Shown here: positions 51,194 through 58,950 of the stretch, one piece after another
Position numbering within the stretch: position 1 is the stretch's first letter
How the letters are laid out: each line of letters opens with the position of its first letter
Origin: Jongsikchunia kroppenstedtii DSM 45133
Lineage (GTDB): Bacteria; Actinomycetota; Actinomycetes; Mycobacteriales; Mycobacteriaceae
NCBI RefSeq assembly: GCF_000380485.1
Contig: NZ_AQYG01000043.1
Span: 46,519 to 110,518 of the forward strand
DNA: 64,000 nucleotides
Direction: 5' to 3'
Notes under the pieces: generated by a model
The model's database searches: none
What the model saw: only the letters and a program-made list of their open reading frames with translations
What the model was told of the DNA's origin: nothing
Made by a program: the position numbers and the translations under genes

Positions 51194-52767
51194 GCACCTC
51201 CACCGATTCCGGACAGCGGCCCGTGCGGCGGGCGCTCGTCAGCGTCTACGACAAGACCGGCCTGGCCGAACTCGCCGGCGCGCTGCACGCCGCCGGTGTT
51301 GAGCTGGTATCGACCGGATCGACCGCCAAAACCATTGCCGCGGCTGGTGTCCCGGTCACCGAGGTCGCCGAGCTGACCGGGTTCCCCGAGGTGCTCGACG
51401 GTCGCGTCAAGACGCTGCACCCGCGCGTCCACGCGGGCATCCTGGCCGACACCCGGCTGGATGCCCACCTCGCACAGCTCGAGGAGCTGGGGGTGGCGGC
51501 CTTCGAGCTGGTGGTGGTGAACCTCTACCCGTTCAGTGCGACCGTCGCCTCGGGTGCGACGCCGGACGAGTGCATCGAGCAGATCGACATCGGTGGACCG
51601 TCGATGGTGCGCGCCGCGGCGAAGAATCATCCGTCGGTCGGCGTCGTCGTCGATCCGGCGGACTACGACGAGGTGCGCGCCGCGGTCGTCGGCGGCGGAT
51701 TCACGCTGCAGCAGCGTCGGGCTTTGGCGCTCAAGGCATTCCGTCACACTGCCGACTATGACATCGCGGTCGCCTCGTGGCTGGGTGCGACCGTCGCGCC
51801 GGATACCGAGGAGGGTTCGGTATTCCCCGGCTGGGTCGGCGGCTCGTGGCATCGCGCCGACGTGCTCCGCTACGGCGAGAATCCGCATCAGCAGGCGGCG
51901 CTGTACCGCAACGCCTCGGGCGGACCGGGTCTGGCCACCGCCGAGCAGCTGCAGGGCAAGGCGATGAGCTACAACAACTACACCGACGGTGACGCCGCCT
52001 GGCGGGCCGCGCACGACTTCGATGCGCCCGCCGCGGCGATCATCAAGCACGCCAACCCCTGTGGGGTGGCGGTCGGTGCCGACGTCGTCGAGGCGCATCA
52101 CAAGGCGCACGAGTGCGATCCGGTCTCCGCGTACGGCGGCGTGATCGCCGTCAATCGCGAGGTCACCAAGGCGCTGGCGGAGCAGATCGCGCCGATCTTC
52201 ACCGAGGTGCTGATCGCTCCGTCCTACGCGGATGATGCGCTGGAAGTGTTGGCGGCCAAGAAGAATCTGCGCGTCCTGCGTGCCGAGGCCCCCGAGCGGT
52301 CGGGCGCCGAGCTGCGGCCGATCTCCGGCGGGGCGCTGCTGCAGCAGCGCGACGTGCTGGACGCCGATGGCGACTCCGCGGCCAACTGGACGCTGGCGGC
52401 CGGACCCGCGGCCGACGAGAAGACGCTAGCCGATCTTGAATTCGCCTGGCGGGCCTGCCGTTCGGTGAAGTCGAACGCCATCCTGCTGGCTGCCGACGGC
52501 GCATCGGTGGGCGTGGGCATGGGACAGGTGAATCGTGTCGACTCGGCCTTCCTGGCCGTGAAGCGGGCGGGGGATCGGGCGGCGGGGAGCGTCGGCGCGT
52601 CGGACGCCTTCTTCCCGTTCCCGGACGGTCTGCAGATCCTGATCGATGCCGGCGTGCGCGCGGTGGTGCAGCCGGGCGGATCGATCCGCGACGAGCTGGC
52701 GATCGAGGCGGCCAACGCCGCCGGGATCACGATGTACTTCACGGGCGCAAGGCACTTCGCGCACTGA
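51190..52767 (+). CDS. purH: Bifunctional AICAR transformylase/IMP cyclohydrolase
   Basis: Final two steps to IMP. The 525 residues comprise the N-terminal IMP cyclohydrolase ([46 protein letters not shown]) and the C-terminal AICAR formyltransferase with [11 protein letters not shown] near 279-289 (Lys, His of the active site), [13 protein letters not shown], and [28 protein letters not shown] near the end. Coupled to purN by an overlapping GTG/TGA. A long inverted-repeat element begins one base after its stop codon. Confidence 0.97.
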   Translation: MSTSTDSGQRPVRRALVSVYDKTGLAELAGALHAAGVELVSTGSTAKTIAAAGVPVTEVAELTGFPEVLDGRVKTLHPRVHAGILADTRLDAHLAQLEELGVAAFELVVVNLYPFSATVASGATPDECIEQIDIGGPSMVRAAAKNHPSVGVVVDPADYDEVRAAVVGGGFTLQQRRALALKAFRHTADYDIAVASWLGATVAPDTEEGSVFPGWVGGSWHRADVLRYGENPHQQAALYRNASGGPGLATAEQLQGKAMSYNNYTDGDAAWRAAHDFDAPAAAIIKHANPCGVAVGADVVEAHHKAHECDPVSAYGGVIAVNREVTKALAEQIAPIFTEVLIAPSYADDALEVLAAKKNLRVLRAEAPERSGAELRPISGGALLQQRDVLDADGDSAANWTLAAGPAADEKTLADLEFAWRACRSVKSNAILLAADGASVGVGMGQVNRVDSAFLAVKRAGDRAAGSVGASDAFFPFPDGLQILIDAGVRAVVQPGGSIRDELAIEAANAAGITMYFTGARHFAH

Positions 52768-52873
52768 GTTGCCGGGCCCGCTGCACCGATGGCAGCGTTG
52801 TCAGTCGGCCGATAAGGCTTCGCTGTCATCGACCTCCTTCCGCCTGCCATCGGCACAGCGGAATCCCGGCAAC
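52768..52873. repeat. Approximately 106-bp inverted-repeat element after purH
   Basis: The left arm (52768-52795) begins GTTGCCGGG and ends CCGATGGCAG; the right arm (52844-52873) is its reverse complement with two substitutions and a 2-nt size difference in the middle. The arms enclose 48 bp. It fills the gap between purH and the crotonase gene, so it may be a terminator-like giant hairpin or a miniature inverted-repeat element. No target-site duplication is seen. Confidence 0.6.
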
Positions 52874-52878
52874 TGGGG

Positions 52879-52884
52879 CAGGAT
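52879..52884 (+). promoter_or_regulatory. CAGGAT -10-like hexamer
   Basis: Ends exactly 6 nt before the ATG at 52891 of the crotonase gene. Confidence 0.4.
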
Positions 52885-52890
52885 GCGGCT

Positions 52891-53658
52891 ATGGAAGACA
52901 TTCGAGTTGAGCGTGACGGCGATGTCGCCGTCATCGTGATGTGTCGGCCGGAGCGCCACAACGCCGTCGATGGTCCGATGGCCGCCGAGCTGGTCACGGC
53001 CTTCCGGGAGTTCGAGGAATCGGACGCCAAGGTGGGCGTGCTCGCCAGCGACGGGCCGTCGTTCTGCGCCGGAGCCAATCTGAAAGCCGTGGGCACCGAC
53101 CGCGGCAACTCGCTGACGCTCGAGGGCGACGGTCCGATGGGGCCGACCCGGTTGGATCTCGACAAGCCGGTGATCGCGGCGATCAACGGCAACGCGGTCG
53201 CCGGCGGCCTGGAGCTCGCGATCTGGTGCGATCTGCGGGTCGCCGACGACGATGCGACGCTCGGCGTCTATTGCCGGCGCTGGGGCGTGCCGCTCATCGA
53301 CGGCGGCACGGTCCGGCTGCCGCGGCTGATCGGGCATTCGCGCGCAATGGATCTCATCCTCACCGGTCGCTCGGTGGACGCCGCCGAGGCGCTGTCCTTC
53401 GGCCTGGTCAACCGGGTCGTACCGGCCGGGACCGCGCGTGCGGCCGCGATCGAGCTGGCGCAGCAGATCGCACGGATGCCGCAGACCTGCATGCGCGGCG
53501 ATCGGCGGTCGGCCCGAACGCAGTGGGGGATGGCGGAGCCGGATGCCCTGTTGCGCGAGTTCGCGATCGGTATGACCTCGCTGTCATCCGACGGCATCGA
53601 AGGCGCGGCGCGATTCGCCGGCGGCAAGGGCCGCGGCGGCTCGTTCGACGACATCTGA
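52891..53658 (+). CDS. Crotonase-family protein (enoyl-CoA hydratase-like)
   Basis: 255 residues of the crotonase fold: CAGANLKAV (oxyanion loop, about 64-72), AAINGNAVAGGLELAIWCDLRVA (second oxyanion segment) and CRRWGVPLIDGGTVRLPRLIGHSRAMDLILTG. In classical hydratases a catalytic Glu lies in the segment here reading GVPLIDGG, and it is absent. The second site has Asp, as in a widespread bacterial subgroup with Cys-Arg-Arg before it. The reaction may therefore not be simple hydration. The gene has its own leaderless-type promoter and is not in an operon with other lipid genes. Confidence 0.87.
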   Translation: MEDIRVERDGDVAVIVMCRPERHNAVDGPMAAELVTAFREFEESDAKVGVLASDGPSFCAGANLKAVGTDRGNSLTLEGDGPMGPTRLDLDKPVIAAINGNAVAGGLELAIWCDLRVADDDATLGVYCRRWGVPLIDGGTVRLPRLIGHSRAMDLILTGRSVDAAEALSFGLVNRVVPAGTARAAAIELAQQIARMPQTCMRGDRRSARTQWGMAEPDALLREFAIGMTSLSSDGIEGAARFAGGKGRGGSFDDI

Positions 53659-53665
53659 AAGTAAT

Positions 53666-53681
53666 TCAACCAATGGGTTGA
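53666..53681. promoter_or_regulatory. ArsR operator O1, module 2
   Basis: TCAACCAATGGGTTGA, perfect 6-bp arms around AATG, overlapping the -35 hexamer. Confidence 0.65.
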
Positions 53682-53706
53682 CAATGTTCGTCGTCGGGTG
53701 CACTCT
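53678..53706 (+). promoter_or_regulatory. Promoter of ArsR-SRPBCC module 2
   Basis: TTGACA and CACTCT with a 17-nt spacer, enclosed by two operators exactly as in module 1. Confidence 0.55.
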
Positions 53707-53711
53707 GGTAT

Positions 53712-53727
53712 TCAACCAATTAGTTGA
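53712..53727. promoter_or_regulatory. ArsR operator O2, module 2
   Basis: TCAACCAATTAGTTGA (one mismatch between the arms), 46 bp downstream of O1 and just before the AGGAGG of the ArsR gene. Confidence 0.6.
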
Positions 53728-53740
53728 TGAAGGAGGCGAA

Positions 53741-54100
53741 TTGGCCGACGAACTGTCGAAGGTGTTCGCCGCTCTGGCGGACCCCACTCGACGCGACATG
53801 ATCGCGCGGCTCACCGTGGCCGACGCGACCGTGAACGAATTGGCCGAGCCGTACGACGTCAGCCTGCAGGCGGTGTCCAAGCACCTCAAGGTGCTCGAGG
53901 ATGCCGGTCTGGTCACCCGATCGCGCGAGGCGCAGCGGCGGCCGGTGCATTTGGAGGCAGGAGTCTTCGACCTCATGACCAAATGGATCGAACGATATCG
54001 GCGGCAGGCCGAGGCGCGGTATCAGCGTCTCGATGCCGTGCTCGCCGAGATGAACGAAGAATCACCGAAACCCAACTCCCGGAAGGGGAAAGCATCATGA
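53741..54100 (+). CDS. ArsR-family repressor, module 2
   Basis: 119-residue winged-helix repressor: KVFAALADPTRRDMIARLTVADATV, recognition helix YDVSLQAVSKHLKVLEDAGLV and wing EAQRRPVHLE, with a C-terminal helix WIERYRRQAEARYQRLDAVL. No metal-binding cysteines. The start is taken as TTG 53741, 4 nt after AGGAGG. Earlier in-frame starts would place the operator inside the coding sequence and add 21 residues that do not fit the family. It overlaps the SRPBCC gene by ATGA. It should bind the two operators upstream. Confidence 0.87.
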   Translation: MADELSKVFAALADPTRRDMIARLTVADATVNELAEPYDVSLQAVSKHLKVLEDAGLVTRSREAQRRPVHLEAGVFDLMTKWIERYRRQAEARYQRLDAVLAEMNEESPKPNSRKGKAS

Positions 54101-54594
54101 CCACCGCAGCCGACCGCTACGCCGAGGCCGCCATCGAGGCCGATCCGGCGCTGCCGATCATTCGCATCACCCGCGACTTCAAGGCGACCGTCGGGCAGCT
54201 GCACAAAGCGCACACCGATCCGGAACTGTTCGCCCGCTGGGTCGGGCCGGACGGGATGGAGAACGAAATCGTCTACTGGGATGCCCGCGACGGCGGCTCC
54301 TGGCGGTACATCGCCCGCCGTGATGGCGTCGACTTCGGGTTCCGCGGGTGCTTCCATACGGTTGCCGATGATCTCCTGGTGCAGACCTTCAGCTACGACG
54401 GCGCGCCGGGCCAGGTCGCCCTGGAGAAGGTGACCTTCACCGACCTCGGCGACGGGTACGTCCGGCTCGTCGCCCAATCGCTGTGCGACAGCATCGAAGA
54501 CCGTGATGCGTGGCTGGCGTCCGGCATGGAATCCGGTGTGCAGCAGGGCTACGCGAAGCTGGACGAGCTGCTCGCCGACGGCGCGGCCGCGTGA
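54097..54594 (+). CDS. SRPBCC (AHSA1-type) protein, module 2
   Basis: 165 residues of the AHSA1 group: IIRITRDFKATVGQLHKAHTDPELFARWVGPDGM at the start, DARDGGSWRYIARRDG in the middle, and DRDAWLASGMESGVQQGYAKLDELLA as the terminal helix. This is the glutathione-S-transferase-regulator-like subgroup in which the end helix begins with GM(E)xG. Overlaps of ATGA with the ArsR gene and GTGA with the next gene make a three-gene unit with coupled translation. Confidence 0.9.
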   Translation: MTTAADRYAEAAIEADPALPIIRITRDFKATVGQLHKAHTDPELFARWVGPDGMENEIVYWDARDGGSWRYIARRDGVDFGFRGCFHTVADDLLVQTFSYDGAPGQVALEKVTFTDLGDGYVRLVAQSLCDSIEDRDAWLASGMESGVQQGYAKLDELLADGAAA

Positions 54595-55148
54595 TCGCGA
54601 TCGGCGATCTCGGGCCGGCCGACCGGCATCGGGTGGTCGCGTCCCGCTTCGGTGAAGTCGCTGCGGCCGTGCCGGATTGGTCGTCCCAGAGCCCGGTCGC
54701 CGAGTGGCGGGCGGCCGACGTCGTCGACCATCTGCTGACCTGGTTCCCCGAATTCCTCGGGGCCGGCGGCGTGAAGCTGGCGCCTGTATCGACCGATGAC
54801 CGCGCGGCGGCCTGGCGGGAGCGGTCGGACGAGGTGCAGGGCCTGCTCGACGGCCCCGGCGCGGCGACCGAGTTCACGCATCCGATGGTCGGCACGCTGC
54901 CGCTGGCCGCCGCGGTCGACCAGTTCTATTCAACGGATGTCTTCATGCACACCTGGGATCTGGCGCGGGCGGCCGGTGTCGAGCACGGTCTGGATCCGGA
55001 ATTCGCCGGGCAGGTGCGCGCGGGAATGGAGCCGATGGAGGAGATGCTGCGCGGGTCGGGCCAGTACGGCCCGGCGGTTCCGGTCCCGGTCGACGCCGAC
55101 CCGGTGGCGCGGCTGATGGGCTTCATCGGCCGCGACCCCAACCCCTGA
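54591..55148 (+). CDS. TIGR03086-type (DinB/maleylpyruvate isomerase-like) protein
   Basis: 185-residue four-helix-bundle protein of the family that includes mycothiol-dependent maleylpyruvate isomerase. Metal-binding His/Asp positions are visible in VDHLLTWFPEF (His near 44) and FMHTWDLARAAG (His and Asp near 119-122); the central TEFTHPMVGTLPLAAAVDQF fits the group. Enzymes of this fold use a bound metal to activate mycothiol, so this module may detoxify an electrophile sensed through the SRPBCC/ArsR pair (inference). GTG start by overlap with the preceding stop. Confidence 0.82.
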   Translation: MIAIGDLGPADRHRVVASRFGEVAAAVPDWSSQSPVAEWRAADVVDHLLTWFPEFLGAGGVKLAPVSTDDRAAAWRERSDEVQGLLDGPGAATEFTHPMVGTLPLAAAVDQFYSTDVFMHTWDLARAAGVEHGLDPEFAGQVRAGMEPMEEMLRGSGQYGPAVPVPVDADPVARLMGFIGRDPNP

Positions 55149-55149
55149 C

Positions 55150-55315
55150 CGGACGCTCAGGTACGCCGACCGGACGCTCAGGTACGCCGACCGGACGCTC
55201 AGGTACGCCGACCGGACGCTCATGTTCATCTAGCGGACAGGCTGTCCACTCGACGCCCGCCAGCGTCCACTCGGCGCGTATGAGTGTCCACTCGCTGAAC
55301 ATGAGCGTCCGGTCA
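55150..55315. repeat. Inverted array of 21-bp units, element 1
   Basis: GGAC recurs at 55151, 55172, 55193, 55214 and 55235, then its complement GTCC at 55244, 55265, 55286 and 55307; each step is exactly 21 bp. Units read GTCC(R)(S)TCG... to ...TGAGC and run outward from a central GGACAG-G-CTGTCC palindrome. Three left-arm units are identical. The outermost units on both sides end alike (GTCCGGTCA then GGGT or AGGG). It fills the gap between the TIGR03086 gene and the MoxR gene. Confidence 0.9.
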
Positions 55316-55364
55316 AGGGTGATCGCCACGGGCGAACCGCCCGGACCGGATGGTCCCTCCGGCG

Positions 55365-55370
55365 TAGCGT
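55365..55370 (+). promoter_or_regulatory. TAGCGT -10 hexamer for the MoxR gene
   Basis: Ends 7 nt before GTG 55378. Confidence 0.5.
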
Positions 55371-55377
55371 TGTACGA

Positions 55378-56766
55378 GTGAGTCAGATGCCCACCGAAAA
55401 GACCGTCGCGCAGCTCCGTGCCAGCGGCCATGTGCAACGCGACGTCCGTGACGAGATCCGCAACAACCTGCTGACCAAGCTGCGCGACGGTGATGACCCG
55501 TGGCCCGGCATCGTCGGCTTCGAGGACACGGTGTTGCCGCAGGTAGAGCGTGCCTTGATCGCCGGCCACGACCTGGTGATGCTCGGCGAGCGCGGCCAGG
55601 GCAAGACGCGACTGCTGCGCACGATGGTCGGGCTGCTCGATGAGTGGACCCCGGTGATCGCCGGAACCGAGCTCAATGAGCACCCGTACGAGCCGATCAC
55701 GCCGGCGGCCAAGCGCCTGGCGGCCGAACTCGGCGACGACCTGCCGATCGAGTGGCGACACCGCGACGAGCGCTACAGCGAGAAGCTGGCGACGCCGGAC
55801 ACCTCCGTGGGCGACCTGGTCGGCGACGTCGATCCGATGAAGGTGGCCGAGGGCCGCAGCCTGGGCGACCCGGAGACCATCCACTTCGGCCTCATCCCGC
55901 GCGGTCACCGCGGGATCGTCGTCATCAACGAGCTGCCCGATCTGGCCGAACGAATCCAGGTCGGCATGCTCAACGTGATGGAGGAGCGCGACATCCAGGT
56001 GCGCGGCTACACGCTGCGTCTGCCGCTGGACGTCATGCTGATGGCATCGGCGAACCCGGAGGACTACACCAACCGCGGTCGCATCATCACCCCGCTCAAG
56101 GACCGATTCGGTGCCGAGGTGCGCACCCACTACCCCCTGGAGCTGGACGACGAGATCGAGGTCATCGAGCAGGAGGCCGATCTGACTGCGTCGGTGCCGG
56201 CGCATCTGATCGAGATCCTGGCGCGATTCACCCGCTACACGCGTGATCATCCGTCGATCGACCAGCGTTCGGGCGTGTCGGCGCGGTTCGCCATCGCCGG
56301 CGCGGAAACCGTTGCGGCCGCGGCGCTGCACCGGGCGACGGTGCTCGGCGAGGAACTCGCGGTGGCGCGGGTGGTCGACCTGCAGTCGGTAATCGAGGTA
56401 CTGCGCGGCAAGGTCGAATTCGAATCCGGTGAGGAAGGCCGCGAGCTGGAGATCCTGGAGCATCTGCTGCGCAAGGCGACCGCCGACGCGGTGCGTGCCC
56501 ATCTCGGCGGCGCCGACCTGACCTCGCTGGTGACGGCTCTCGAGGGCGGCGAAGGCATCGTGACCGGTGATCGGGTGCGCGCCGAGGATCTGGTGAAATC
56601 CATTCCGCCGCAGGCGGCCGGGGTGGTCGACGAGATCGCCGGCCGGCTGGAAGCGGAGTCCGCGGGTGAGCGGGCCGCGGCGCTGGAGCTGGCGCTGGAG
56701 GGCCTGTTCCTGGCCCGAAAGATCAGCAAGGAAGCCGACGAGGCCGGGCAGACGGTCTACGGCTGA
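55378..56766 (+). CDS. MoxR/magnesium-chelatase-like AAA+ ATPase (Rv0958-like)
   Basis: 462-residue ATPase. Walker A is GERGQGKT at 70-77; the sensor/Walker B region reads GIVVINELPDLAERIQVGMLNVMEERDIQVRGY near 178-210, followed by MLMASANPEDYTNRGRIITPLKDRFGAEV (sensor 1 and arginine finger). A helical C-terminal part completes the ChlI/MoxR plan. The VWA protein encoded 32 bp downstream is its usual partner; such pairs act as chaperones that remodel or insert metal into target proteins. The target is unknown. GTG start with a leaderless-type promoter. Confidence 0.93.
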   Translation: MSQMPTEKTVAQLRASGHVQRDVRDEIRNNLLTKLRDGDDPWPGIVGFEDTVLPQVERALIAGHDLVMLGERGQGKTRLLRTMVGLLDEWTPVIAGTELNEHPYEPITPAAKRLAAELGDDLPIEWRHRDERYSEKLATPDTSVGDLVGDVDPMKVAEGRSLGDPETIHFGLIPRGHRGIVVINELPDLAERIQVGMLNVMEERDIQVRGYTLRLPLDVMLMASANPEDYTNRGRIITPLKDRFGAEVRTHYPLELDDEIEVIEQEADLTASVPAHLIEILARFTRYTRDHPSIDQRSGVSARFAIAGAETVAAAALHRATVLGEELAVARVVDLQSVIEVLRGKVEFESGEEGRELEILEHLLRKATADAVRAHLGGADLTSLVTALEGGEGIVTGDRVRAEDLVKSIPPQAAGVVDEIAGRLEAESAGERAAALELALEGLFLARKISKEADEAGQTVYG

Positions 56767-56798
56767 TCGACGACCGGCTCGGTTGGAGGCGAAAGAGC

Positions 56799-58784
56799 AT
56801 GGCGCCCAAAGATTTTCATCGAACACACTTCCATCGGTCGCGCTACGGGCGCTACCGGGGCGGGCCGGATCCGCTGGCACCGCCAGTCGATCTGAGCGCC
56901 GCGTTGGATGCGATCGGCCGCGAGGTGATGGACGGCGGCTCGGCCCAGTGGGCGCTGCGCGAACATCTGCGCCGCGGGTCCGAGGGGATGCGGGGCCTGG
57001 ACGAACTGCGTGAGCAGGTGATGCGCAAGCGTCGGGAGATGTTGGCGCGCAATAATCTCGACGGCACGTTCGCGGAGATCAAGGAGCTGCTCGACGAGGC
57101 CGTGATGGCCGAGCGCAAGCAGCTCGCCCGGGATCTCGATGACGATGCCCGCTTCGCCGAGATGCAGATCGAGAATCTGCCGGCGTCGCCCGCGCAGGCG
57201 ATCAACGAACTGTCCGACTACGACTGGCGCAGTCCGGAGGCCCGGGAGAAGTACGAGCAGATCAAGGATCTTCTCGGACGGGAGGCGCTCGATCAGCGGT
57301 TTGCCGGCATGAAGCAGGCCCTCGAAGGCGCAACCGACGAGGACAAGCAGGCGATCACCGCGATGCTCAAGGATCTCAATGAACTTCTCGCCGCACATAA
57401 TCGGGGCGAAGACACCACCGCGCGGTTCGATCAGTTCATGGCCAAGCACGGCCAGCACTTCCCGGAGAATCCGCGTAACACCGAGGAACTCATCGACGCG
57501 CTGGCCAAGCGCGCCGCCGCGGCACAGGCAATGTACAACTCGCTCACCCCGGAGCAGCGGGCCGAGCTCGACCAGATGATGCAGCAGGCCTTCGGGTCGC
57601 CGGAACTGCAGTCGCAGCTGGGGCAGATGGATGCGCAGCTGCGGGCGGCCCGGCCCGGGCTGAACTGGGATGACGCGCAACAGTTCTCCGGCGACGAGCC
57701 GATGGGCCTGGGCCAGGCGACCCAGGCTCTGAACGACATCGCCGAACTCGAGGAACTGGCCGAGCAGCTGTCGCAGCAGTATGCGGGCGCCGACCTGTCC
57801 GACATCGACCTGGATGCGCTGGCCCGGCAGCTGGGCGACGAGGCGGCCGTCGATGCCCGGACGCTGGCCGAGCTGGAGAAGGCGCTGACCGATCACGGCT
57901 TCTTCAAGCGCGCCGACGACGGTGCGCTGCGGCTGTCGCCGAAGGCGATGCGCCAACTCGGCGAGTCGATCTTTCGTGATGTGGCGAAACAGCTTTCGGG
58001 CCGGCCCGGTGCCCGCGACACCTCGCGCAGCGGCGCGCTCGGCGAGGCGACGGGGTCCAGCCGGGAGTGGGAGTTCGGCGACACCGATCCGTGGGATGTC
58101 ACCCGCACGATCGGCAATGCGGTGCTGCGTGAGGCCGGCGAGGGCACGCTCGACCCGAGCAGCGGCGTGCGCATCGATGTCGGTGACGTCGAGGTCGCCG
58201 AGACCCAGGAACGTACGCAGGCCGCGGTGGCACTACTGGTCGACGCGTCGCTGTCAATGGTGTTCGAGGGCCGCTGGACGCCGATGAAGCGGACGGCGAT
58301 CGCGCTGAATCACTTGATCAGCACCAGGTTTCGCGGCGACGAGCTGGCCTTGATCGCCTTCGGCCGGCAGGCCCGGACCATCGACGTCGGCGAGCTGGTC
58401 GCGCTCGAACACAACTACGACGACCAGGGCACCAACCTGCATCACGCGTTGTTGTTGGCGCAGCGACACTTTCGCAAGCATCCCGGCGCGCAGCCGGTGG
58501 TGTTGATCGTGACGGACGGCGAACCGACCGCGCACCTGGAGAGCGGCGGCTATCCGTTCTTCTCGTACCCGCCGCTGCCGCAGACCATCGGGCTCACCAT
58601 CCGGGAACTCGACAACGTCAGCCGGATGGGCGCGCAGATCACGTTCTTCCGTCTCGGCGACGAACCGCGGCTGGTCGACTTCGTCGATCGGGTGGCGCGG
58701 CGGATCGGCGGCCGGGTGGTGGCGCCGGATCCGGACGGCCTCGGCGCCGCGGTGGTCGGCGACTACCTGCGCAACCGCCGCTGA
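56799..58784 (+). CDS. VWA-domain protein, partner of the MoxR ATPase (Rv0959-like)
   Basis: 661 residues. The first 460 are mostly helical and charged, with a probable coiled-coil core at about 60-330; the last 190 form a von Willebrand A domain. The MIDAS metal site DASLS begins at about residue 482, with the later Asp of IVTDGEPT near 570. GGAGG precedes the ATG. MoxR-VWA pairs assemble like BchI-BchD: the VWA protein recruits the substrate and the ATPase supplies force. The operon is bracketed by the two 21-bp-unit repeat elements. Confidence 0.92.
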   Translation: MAPKDFHRTHFHRSRYGRYRGGPDPLAPPVDLSAALDAIGREVMDGGSAQWALREHLRRGSEGMRGLDELREQVMRKRREMLARNNLDGTFAEIKELLDEAVMAERKQLARDLDDDARFAEMQIENLPASPAQAINELSDYDWRSPEAREKYEQIKDLLGREALDQRFAGMKQALEGATDEDKQAITAMLKDLNELLAAHNRGEDTTARFDQFMAKHGQHFPENPRNTEELIDALAKRAAAAQAMYNSLTPEQRAELDQMMQQAFGSPELQSQLGQMDAQLRAARPGLNWDDAQQFSGDEPMGLGQATQALNDIAELEELAEQLSQQYAGADLSDIDLDALARQLGDEAAVDARTLAELEKALTDHGFFKRADDGALRLSPKAMRQLGESIFRDVAKQLSGRPGARDTSRSGALGEATGSSREWEFGDTDPWDVTRTIGNAVLREAGEGTLDPSSGVRIDVGDVEVAETQERTQAAVALLVDASLSMVFEGRWTPMKRTAIALNHLISTRFRGDELALIAFGRQARTIDVGELVALEHNYDDQGTNLHHALLLAQRHFRKHPGAQPVVLIVTDGEPTAHLESGGYPFFSYPPLPQTIGLTIRELDNVSRMGAQITFFRLGDEPRLVDFVDRVARRIGGRVVAPDPDGLGAAVVGDYLRNRR

Positions 58785-58950
58785 CAAATCCGCCGAGCGG
58801 ACATCCAGGTTCGCCGACCGGACACCCACGGCCGTCGACCGGCCGATCATGTTCATCGACTGGATATCGATGTCCGGTCGATGCGCACCAACGTCCACTC
58901 GGCGTGCGTGACGGTCCACTCGACGTGCATGAGTGTCCGGTCGGCGATCA
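58785..58950. repeat. Inverted array of 21-bp units, element 2
   Basis: GGAC or a variant (GGCC, GGAT) at 58799, 58820, 58841 and 58862, then GTCC at 58872, 58893, 58914 and 58935, all in 21-bp steps and mirrored about ATCGAT at 58866-58871. Units follow the same consensus as element 1 but are more diverged. The last unit runs into the stop codon of the AEC transporter gene; the first begins right after the VWA gene stop. Confidence 0.88.

Noticed and set aside
53727-53741. ATG at 53727 as the start of the module 2 ArsR gene
   Set aside because: It is out of frame with the ArsR coding sequence; TTG 53741 follows AGGAGG and gives the usual N-terminus.
54930-55229. Minus-strand frame with repeated SVRSAYL heptapeptides
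   Set aside because: It is only the translation of the 21-bp DNA units, running on into the antisense of the TIGR03086 gene.
55150-55315. CRISPR array
   Set aside because: Units are 21 bp without spacers and change orientation at a centre; no cas genes nearby.
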